Shown here in pieces: positions 34,334 through 41,174 of a stretch of 41,174 nucleotides of DNA. The notes beneath the pieces were generated by a model. The model was not told the origin of the DNA, did no database searches, and saw only the letters and a program-made list of their open reading frames with translations. Each line of letters opens with the position of its first letter. Within the stretch, counting starts at the first letter, position 1. The stretch is from Microcaldota archaeon (lineage in GTDB: Archaea; Micrarchaeota; Micrarchaeia; Anstonellales; J096). The translations under genes and the position numbers were made by a program. Where the stretch lies: NCBI GenBank assembly GCA_030550115.1, contig JAUQPY010000031.1, forward strand, positions 1 to 41,174, in the 5' to 3' direction.

Positions 34334-34999
34334 ATGAGAAACTTATTAGATGCCGAGACAAGAAAGATCCTAACAGATTATCTGAGCAAGATGGAGAGCC
34401 AGGTAGAACTAGTTGTTATTCTAGATCACAATTCCCCAAATTGTGTTTACTGTAAAGATATACAACAACTGTTTACAGAACTAGCCGAATTGAATATACC
34501 TAAACTGAAGATAACTATATTTGATAAATATCATCCTGAATTTGAGAAGAGATATGGAATACGTGAATCTGATGTTCCTGCTATTGTGTTTGTGAATAAT
34601 AATATAAAAGGACAGATAGTCTATAGAGGCGTTCCATCAGAACAGGAATTTAGTGTATTTATAGAGACTATATTAGAGGTATCATTGGGACACATACATA
34701 TCCCTCAGGAACAAATAGAGAAATTAAATAGAATCGATAAGAAAATTAAGATAAATGTCTATGTAACCCCAACATGTCCATACTGTCCAACAGCAGTAGC
34801 AATGGCATTTGCAACAGCAATGGTTAATCCAAATCTCTCAGCACATGCAGTTGAAGTGACCGAATTTGAGGAGGAGGGAGCTAAATACAATATAAGAGCT
34901 GTACCTACAATAGTTATAAATGATGGAGCAGTTAAATTTGAGGGAGCATTGCCCTTGGATCGATTTATAGCTAAGATTGAGGAAGCTGCAAAGAAATGA
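34334..34999 (+). CDS. Protein disulfide oxidoreductase (PDO), two thioredoxin folds
   Basis: CVYC in the N half and TPTCPYCPTAVAMA in the C half; cis-Pro AVPTIVIND; archaeal PDO layout. Confidence 0.92.
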   Translation: MRNLLDAETRKILTDYLSKMESQVELVVILDHNSPNCVYCKDIQQLFTELAELNIPKLKITIFDKYHPEFEKRYGIRESDVPAIVFVNNNIKGQIVYRGVPSEQEFSVFIETILEVSLGHIHIPQEQIEKLNRIDKKIKINVYVTPTCPYCPTAVAMAFATAMVNPNLSAHAVEVTEFEEEGAKYNIRAVPTIVINDGAVKFEGALPLDRFIAKIEEAAKK

Positions 35000-36036
35000 G
35001 TGATCTAGATAGTAGATTAGAACTATTCAAGAGAAGGCCTACAGAAGAGATAGTTAATGAGGATCTGCTGATTGCTAAACTAGAATCAGGAAAGACACTT
35101 AAGCATTACATAGGATTTGAAGTCTCCGGATTGATACATTTAGGTACCATATCAACATTGCTGAAAGTGAGAGATTTAAAGAGTGCTGGAGTGAATGTAA
35201 ACATATTTATAGCTGATTATCATAGTTGGATAAATCGTAAGTTTGGAGGTGATCTAGATCTTATAAGAAAAGTATCCTCGGAATATTTTAGACCATTTCT
35301 TGAGATTATGGGGATAGAAGCTAATTACATATTAGCATCAGAATTATATGATAACGATTATTGGAGATTGGTTTTGCAAATAGGTAACTCAAGTACTGTG
35401 AACAGAGTAAAGAGAACACTTACTATCATGGGAAGAGAAGAATCTGATAGTAATCCTGTCTCATTCTTCATATACCCTCTCATGCAGGCTGCAGATATAT
35501 TCAAGCTGGAAGTGGATATCGCTCATGCAGGTATGGATCAGAGAAAGGTTCATATGTTAGCAGTGGATGTTGCAGAGAAGATAAACAGAGAGAAACCAGT
35601 GTGTTTACATACTCATCTAATTCCTGCTCTAGATTATGATGGTAGAATGGATATAGTTGATGCAAAGATGAGTAAGAGCAAAGGGAACAGTGCTATATTT
35701 ATACACGACTCTGAGGAGGAAATACGTAGGAAGATAAATGGGGCATATTGTCCTCCAAGAGTCCTGGAGAATAATGTTGTATACGAGATATTGAAATGGA
35801 TTATAATTAGAACGGATACGGAGGAATTTACAATACCTAGAGATATGAAATATGGAGGGGATATAACTCTAACTATGCCTGAGTTTGAGAGATTATACAT
35901 TGAAGGTAAGATCCATCCAATGGATTTGAAGAGATTTGTTTCAGATAGTCTGATAAGAATGCTTGAACCTGCTAGAAAATTAACTGAGCAGAAAATGGAT
36001 CTGGTGAATTTTGTAAAATTATCTAGAACTAGATAA
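34996..36036 (+). CDS. tyrS: Tyrosyl-tRNA synthetase, archaeal type
   Basis: KHYIGFEVSGLIHLGTI, FIADYHSWINRKFGG, YPLMQAADIF, AGMDQRKVHMLA, KMSKSKGNSAIF. Confidence 0.95.
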   Translation: MSDLDSRLELFKRRPTEEIVNEDLLIAKLESGKTLKHYIGFEVSGLIHLGTISTLLKVRDLKSAGVNVNIFIADYHSWINRKFGGDLDLIRKVSSEYFRPFLEIMGIEANYILASELYDNDYWRLVLQIGNSSTVNRVKRTLTIMGREESDSNPVSFFIYPLMQAADIFKLEVDIAHAGMDQRKVHMLAVDVAEKINREKPVCLHTHLIPALDYDGRMDIVDAKMSKSKGNSAIFIHDSEEEIRRKINGAYCPPRVLENNVVYEILKWIIIRTDTEEFTIPRDMKYGGDITLTMPEFERLYIEGKIHPMDLKRFVSDSLIRMLEPARKLTEQKMDLVNFVKLSRTR

Positions 36037-36070
36037 AGGTTTTAAAAACTATTATAATTCTTTAATTAAC

Positions 36071-36478
36071 ATGCACGTACACCAAATAAGAGCAGATGTA
36101 TTAATAAGAAAACTTGCTGATCGATTGAAAAACGAATTACCCAAACCTGAATGGGTTGATTATGTGAAGGCTGGAGTATATGCAGAAAGACCTCCCGAAC
36201 AGGAAGATTTCTGGTGGATAAGAGCTGCGGCTATAATGCGAAAACTATATTTACATGGAGCTATAGGTGTGTCTAGATTGAGAAAAATGTATGGTAAGAG
36301 AAAGAAGAGAGGAGTTAAGCCAGAGCACAAATACCCTGCTGGAGGAAAATTGATTAGAAATATCCTTCAGGGTTTGGAGAGATTAGGATATGTGAGAAAG
36401 GTTCAGAAAGGTAGAGAATTGACTGGCAAGGGAAGAGCTCTATTGGATTCTCTTGCTAAGGAATATGGATCAGGATAA
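36071..36478 (+). CDS. rps19e: Ribosomal protein eS19
   Basis: PEWVDYVKAGVYAERPPEQEDFWWIRAAAIMRKLYLHGAIGVSRLRKMYG. Confidence 0.96.
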   Translation: MHVHQIRADVLIRKLADRLKNELPKPEWVDYVKAGVYAERPPEQEDFWWIRAAAIMRKLYLHGAIGVSRLRKMYGKRKKRGVKPEHKYPAGGKLIRNILQGLERLGYVRKVQKGRELTGKGRALLDSLAKEYGSG

Positions 36479-36743
36479 TAAACCAAAACAGGAACCTAGA
36501 GACAAGGAAGAAGAGATAAAGAGATTATTAGTAATTGCCCTTACTCCTGAGGCATATACAAGATTGATGAATGTTAGAATCGCCAATCCTGAATTTTTTC
36601 AACAGGCTGCATCTGTTGTGTTACAAATCTTCTCCAGATATGGAAAAAAGGTGGATGAGCAGAGTTTGATAGATATTCTTAGAAAACTCAAGGAGAGATC
36701 TGATAGTGATAAGGGCGGAAACATAATCATACGGAGGAAGTGA
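36465..36743 (+). CDS. PDCD5/TFAR19-related DNA-binding protein
   Basis: LLVIALTPEAYTRLMNVRIANPEFFQQAASVVLQIFSRYGKKVDEQSLIDILRKL; follows eS19. Confidence 0.88.
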   Translation: MDQDNKPKQEPRDKEEEIKRLLVIALTPEAYTRLMNVRIANPEFFQQAASVVLQIFSRYGKKVDEQSLIDILRKLKERSDSDKGGNIIIRRK

Positions 36744-36780
36744 TAATTTTTTAAAAAGTGTTTAAATAATATAAAAATAG

Positions 36781-38319
36781 ATGGGAATTATTGATATCAT
36801 AACCAGAAATCTATTAATACTGGCTCTAGGTCTGGGGATCGGCCTAGCTATAGCTGTTTTGATATACTTCTACAATCTTATATTCAAGAAAGATCAGGCC
36901 AAATCCTTGGATGCAGTTAAAGATGTTATTATAGTTGTTTTCTATCTGATATTACTATTTGCAATTGATCTTGCGTATAATCTATTCCTATCGGCATGGT
37001 TAGGTATCCCTGTGGGTCCGGGTGATAATCTGAGGATTGCTGAGGCAGTAATCTACAAGGATATCGATAAATTCAGGGAGACTTTGATGTATATATACGT
37101 AGCAGATTTTGTGATTAATCTCTTTGGATCATTTTCAGCACATCTACATGCAGCAATAAATCCGGAGATGACCAAGTTGCAAGGAGTGTCTGTTCTAAAT
37201 AGAGTAATGGAAGGTATGACTTCATTATTACAAAAGGCTAGTTTGGATCCTTACAAAGCAGAGATGGGTATTGATTATTTCTATAAGATGAATTCTGTAA
37301 TACAACTGCTCTACAATGCCTCATATGGTCTGTTCCTAGTTCTTGTATATAAATATATCAAACTCACAGTTATAACTTACTTACCTCTAATTATGTCTAT
37401 CTTTATTCCTTTAGGTCTAGTTCTGATATTCATACCTATTACTAGAAAGGTAGGAATGACTATTGTTGGGTTGGCAGTAACACTTTACTATCTCTTCCCA
37501 GTGTTTATAATATACTCAGACACTGTTCTTAGGAATATGCCTGATTTTGATCACAGATATATTTCAGCTTATATCTCTCCTACCATAGTAGAATTTTTGG
37601 ATAAGAGTTCAGGATCTAATCCTGCCACAAGAGCAGGTTATAAGTACGCATTTATAGAGAGAGAAAAGGCAATACAGAAATCTCTGGATTACGTATTCCT
37701 AGAACAAGATAGGAGCAATATTATGGAGCCTGATCAGAACAATCCTGTGGGGAAGCTGGAGAAAGAAGGAGTAGGTGTGTTTCATATATATTCATTCGTA
37801 GATGCACAATCAGTATGTGACCCAGGGACCAATGACAGAGAAGTTTGTAGAGAATATCAAACAGCTAACATAGGTGACTACAGATCAGAGAATGTATTAG
37901 CTCCTCTTGGATCTCTGTATGCAAATACAGTAAAATACTCTGCAATAGTTAGAGTAGGAACAGCTATAAAACAGGTTATATCCACAGCATCCATAGTATC
38001 ATCTCTAAATCCATTTGCAGTTGCAATGATAAATATACTTGGAATGGCTGTTAATATGTTCCTGTTTGCAATCCAAATAACTCAGGTTTTACCTATCCCT
38101 GGATTGAGCCAAATCCTATATGGAGCTCTAAATATTCCATTCTTACCATTCCTAATGTTTAGAACTGCATTAGAAGCAGCATTGATAGCTTACAAGATAA
38201 TTATATATGGATCTATAACTATCTTTTTAGATATCTTTCTAATTATCACCGGATATAGAGCAGTAGCATCTGTAATTGGAGCTGAGCAGAGAATACTAGG
38301 TTTGGAGAGGGTGCTGTAG
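36781..38319 (+). CDS. Polytopic membrane protein 1 of array (VirB6/TrbL-like core?)
   Basis: 512 aa, many TM segments, core FIPLGLVLIFIPITRKVGMTIVGLAVTLYYLFPVFII; external-type loop with two Cys; leaderless start after tttttaaaaag. Confidence 0.85.
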   Translation: MGIIDIITRNLLILALGLGIGLAIAVLIYFYNLIFKKDQAKSLDAVKDVIIVVFYLILLFAIDLAYNLFLSAWLGIPVGPGDNLRIAEAVIYKDIDKFRETLMYIYVADFVINLFGSFSAHLHAAINPEMTKLQGVSVLNRVMEGMTSLLQKASLDPYKAEMGIDYFYKMNSVIQLLYNASYGLFLVLVYKYIKLTVITYLPLIMSIFIPLGLVLIFIPITRKVGMTIVGLAVTLYYLFPVFIIYSDTVLRNMPDFDHRYISAYISPTIVEFLDKSSGSNPATRAGYKYAFIEREKAIQKSLDYVFLEQDRSNIMEPDQNNPVGKLEKEGVGVFHIYSFVDAQSVCDPGTNDREVCREYQTANIGDYRSENVLAPLGSLYANTVKYSAIVRVGTAIKQVISTASIVSSLNPFAVAMINILGMAVNMFLFAIQITQVLPIPGLSQILYGALNIPFLPFLMFRTALEAALIAYKIIIYGSITIFLDIFLIITGYRAVASVIGAEQRILGLERVL

Positions 38320-38320
38320 A

Positions 38321-39394
38321 ATGTTGTCGATCATAGATAGTTTTGTTGTAGCGTTGGTAATGATAGTTGCTGGATATATATTGTTACTATTTGTCATGGC
38401 TAGACTTAGTAGTAACGAAGAGTGGAAACAGAATTTCAAGATAGAGTTGCAACAGCTACTATTGAGTTTGCTATTACTAATAGGTGTATACGCGATAGCA
38501 GGTTTTGTTACTATGATCTATCAATACTATACAGGTGGATTGGATGCATTCAACTATCTATCCATTCAACTAATATCCATAATGAAAAACTTACACTTCT
38601 ATGCATCTCATCTAACTCTTTCAGCATCTCTAATGAGAATGTTCGGAGAGTTTACAAATATAGGTTATCCGCATGGTTCTTATGGATCAGCTAGATTACC
38701 TACTACTCCTGGTGTAGATCTGTTAGCATCAGTTACTTTTCAGATCAGAGATCTGCTTATGATAGCTACAGGTGGTTTGGTTATGCAATCTATACTTTTT
38801 GATCTTATAAAGAATCTAGCACTTACTGTAGTATTGCCTATAGGGATTGTTTTGAGAATCTTGCCAATCACTCGACAATTTGGAAATGAACTGATCGGCC
38901 TGAGTGTTTCATCATATATAATATTACCTATTATTTATTTGGTTTTCTTCCAAACCATCCAAGAAGTTGCTAATGAGAGAGGAGGGTTTATAGAGAGGTT
39001 TGTTGATGGATATCTTGCAATAGGTGACACTAGATTGATAGAGCCAGATAAGATAATCGTTGATATACAGAAAGATCACCAGACCAGTATTCAGGACAGT
39101 ATGGATAGATTGAACAACTATTTTGATAGATATAAATCAGAGATTGATTCAGAAGTAATGGGAAGTACTGCTGATGAGCATAGGCTCTACAGATTCTTTG
39201 AAACCTATTTAACTACTGGATTGATATTAGGATTTCTAAATGTAGGATTTCCCATATCATTTCTATTTCTTTACTCCTTATTGCTATATGCCTCAGGATT
39301 CTTAGTATTTGGATTTGGATTACCAGGATTTGCCATAGCAATAACACTGACAGCTGCTAAGAGTATTAGAGATTCTCTGGAGAGATTGGTATGA
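38321..39394 (+). CDS. Polytopic membrane protein 2 of array (same core)
   Basis: 357 aa, VVLPIGIVLRILPITRQFGNELIGLSVSSYIILPIIYLVF. Confidence 0.85.
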   Translation: MLSIIDSFVVALVMIVAGYILLLFVMARLSSNEEWKQNFKIELQQLLLSLLLLIGVYAIAGFVTMIYQYYTGGLDAFNYLSIQLISIMKNLHFYASHLTLSASLMRMFGEFTNIGYPHGSYGSARLPTTPGVDLLASVTFQIRDLLMIATGGLVMQSILFDLIKNLALTVVLPIGIVLRILPITRQFGNELIGLSVSSYIILPIIYLVFFQTIQEVANERGGFIERFVDGYLAIGDTRLIEPDKIIVDIQKDHQTSIQDSMDRLNNYFDRYKSEIDSEVMGSTADEHRLYRFFETYLTTGLILGFLNVGFPISFLFLYSLLLYASGFLVFGFGLPGFAIAITLTAAKSIRDSLERLV

Positions 39395-40578
39395 ACCCAA
39401 TTATAGATGCAGTTGCCCCTATTATAGGGATATCAATTTTAATATACATAATAGCTTATCTCGTTGGGAGAATTCTGAACAAACCTGATATACCTGCCTT
39501 TATCAACATGGAACTCTTATCTCTTATAATTTTCATAGCTCTACTGGTAGTGTTGTTGTATATGTTGGATTTTGCAGTTGATATAACTATATCGAATCTT
39601 AATCCTGATGCAAAATCTGAAGTATGTGATAAATATGGAATATCTATATCAAGATGTCATGTTGCTATAGCAGGATATTTTCTGGAGAGCGTACTTAGGG
39701 AACTTACAGATTATTATATACAGTTAAATGCAGTTCTTCTAACTACTAATTTTGTAAAACAGACTTATTCTGTGAAAGCAATTCAGGGAGATAAATTCGT
39801 AAAGCTAAACATGAATCCATTTATATTCGTACCCTCACTGTACATAGAACCTATAATCGGATTGGTTCAGACGATGTTGCAGTTCGCTATAGCCCAGTTC
39901 ATTGTTCTTTGGTATATCACATCTCCGCAGTTTTTCATAGGTTTCTTGACTTTAGGAATTGTTCTTAGATTATTTGCTGTAACCAAATCGGCTGGTGGAT
40001 TGATAATAGCTCTAGTTATAGGTTTATATTATGTATTCCCAATGGCATATGTTCTGATAGATGTACACTACAGATATTCATATCCTGGTACTTATGGGTT
40101 TGATAAGATAAATACCTATAGAGTTACTGATCATCTCCTATCTACATTTGGAATTCCATTTGGAGATCGATTGGATGCGGCCATAAATGCCATACTGAAT
40201 GTAGAGAGTAAACCTATTGATCCTAATGATCCAGATTCAGTAGTTAGTAGTTTGGGTGCTGCTCTCAGTAACATGGCTAGCATAGCTAAAGCGATTATAA
40301 AGATTGCTACTGTATTAGGTGCCATGCTATCAGTATATACCCTCTCATTTTTACCGCCTGTAGCTATAGGATATACTCTTGTAGGAGATGCTGTTCCAGA
40401 TATAATGAGTAGTATTATTAATATGCCTATTATTCTATTAAACATCTACACTGAATTTTTTATAATATTTGCAGTACTGATATACATATCTCTAATAAGC
40501 ACTGTGGCATTTGTTAAAACACTATCCCCAATATTAGGTGGTGACGTTGAAATTGCTGGTATTACTCGTTTTATATAG
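39391..40578 (+). CDS. Polytopic membrane protein 3 of array (same core)
   Basis: 395 aa, FLTLGIVLRLFAVTKSAGGLIIALVIGLYYVFPMAYVLID; 4-nt overlap with previous gene. Confidence 0.85.
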   Translation: MNPIIDAVAPIIGISILIYIIAYLVGRILNKPDIPAFINMELLSLIIFIALLVVLLYMLDFAVDITISNLNPDAKSEVCDKYGISISRCHVAIAGYFLESVLRELTDYYIQLNAVLLTTNFVKQTYSVKAIQGDKFVKLNMNPFIFVPSLYIEPIIGLVQTMLQFAIAQFIVLWYITSPQFFIGFLTLGIVLRLFAVTKSAGGLIIALVIGLYYVFPMAYVLIDVHYRYSYPGTYGFDKINTYRVTDHLLSTFGIPFGDRLDAAINAILNVESKPIDPNDPDSVVSSLGAALSNMASIAKAIIKIATVLGAMLSVYTLSFLPPVAIGYTLVGDAVPDIMSSIINMPIILLNIYTEFFIIFAVLIYISLISTVAFVKTLSPILGGDVEIAGITRFI

Positions 40579-41174
40579 TATCCTATCATTAGCCTCCTCA
40601 TGTGACGATGGGGGGTTTATTAGTCAGGAGTGTATTGAGAGAGATATTTATGGTAAGTTTGATGAGAATCTTGTATATAATGGATTTAAAAAGGTGTTTT
40701 TAGATGCGAGAAATACTGCTCTAAATATGTTAGACAATCTAATCGTAAATGTGATAGGTCCTTATACATTCTGTAAAAGCACTAATCCTGTAGATGTGTC
40801 CAATCTTTTGAATACAGTCGGAATAATAGTATTCATATCACTACTTCTCATATACATTCTAAATGCTATTGCATCTATCTTTGGATTACAATGGAGAATA
40901 TCTCTGTTGGATGAGGCATTTCAGGCTCTATTAACCATATTAGTAGTAATACTGATAGTAGGGGTTATTAATTACTATACTTATAATAATATATTCATTC
41001 AGGCAAAACAGTATGTAGTTAATATAATTATAAATTTCTCCTTCTTCTCCATGTTGCTCAAGACTATTGAAACTATGTTAGTAGCTCTATCGAATATTAC
41101 AATCCCATTTGGTCCTCCAGATGCTAGAGGAATTTTTGGAGTATCATTCTCCCAATTATTCACAATAGTATTCA
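40547..41174 (+). CDS. Membrane protein 4 of array, partial (runs off window), TTG start, signal-peptide-like N-terminus
   Basis: Not in ORF track. Frame open to window end: (M)KLLVLLVLYSILSLASSCDDGGFISQECIERDIYGKFDENLVYNGFKK...NTVGIIVFISLLLIYILNAIASIFGLQWRISLLDEAFQALLTILVVILIVGVINYY; SD-like ggtggtga upstream. Confidence 0.75.
   Translation, partial: MKLLVLLVLYSILSLASSCDDGGFISQECIERDIYGKFDENLVYNGFKKVFLDARNTALNMLDNLIVNVIGPYTFCKSTNPVDVSNLLNTVGIIVFISLLLIYILNAIASIFGLQWRISLLDEAFQALLTILVVILIVGVINYYTYNNIFIQAKQYVVNIIINFSFFSMLLKTIETMLVALSNITIPFGPPDARGIFGVSFSQLFTIVF

Noticed and set aside
34290-34361. Tracked N-terminal extension of the 33552 membrane protein (start 34361)
   Set aside because: Would overlap the divergent PDO promoter and start; internal ATG at 34289 better placed
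38422-38694. Alternative-frame 90-aa ORF within array gene 2
   Set aside because: Embedded out of frame in a clear membrane-protein CDS
1-41174. Insertion sequences, prophage or integrase genes
   Set aside because: No transposase, integrase or terminal inverted repeat recognised despite tRNA-flanked junctions

Overview
AT-rich archaeal chromosome segment, probably from a small-genome lineage (DPANN-like; inferred from gene content and style only). It carries two ribosomal-protein blocks in swapped order. The first is eS4-uL5-uS14-uS8-uL6-eL32-eL19-uL18-uS5-uL30-uL15-SecY-Adk-EMC3-like (about 1-7.4 kb). The second is uL3-uL4-uL23-uL2-uS19-uL22-uS3-uL29-aIF1 (12.4-17.1 kb). Four tRNA genes (Ala-GGC, Thr-CGT, Ile-GAT, Gln-TTG) and eL40 lie around the junction, mixed with unrecognised helical proteins. 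Downstream are a membrane GT-C-like protein with a transglutaminase-like protein, EndoQ-like PHP nuclease, dUTPase, Fap7-like kinase, thiolase, RpoK, a Cys-rich repeat lipoprotein, beta-carbonic anhydrase, divergent malic enzyme, GluRS, PDO, TyrRS, eS19 and PDCD5. Two candidate undescribed systems stand out. (1) A three-gene minus-strand operon (30479-34289) encodes a multi-TM protein, a Rad50/SMC-like ATPase with no cysteines and a predicted transmembrane hairpin at the coiled-coil apex where Rad50 has its zinc hook, and a TPR-like helical protein. (2) A tandem array of four polytopic membrane proteins (36781 to window end) shares a core motif reminiscent of VirB6/TrbL channel components. Compact-genome features include CDSs that stop at the U8-A9-G10 of two adjacent tRNAs. 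All family calls are from reading the sequence; no searches were run.
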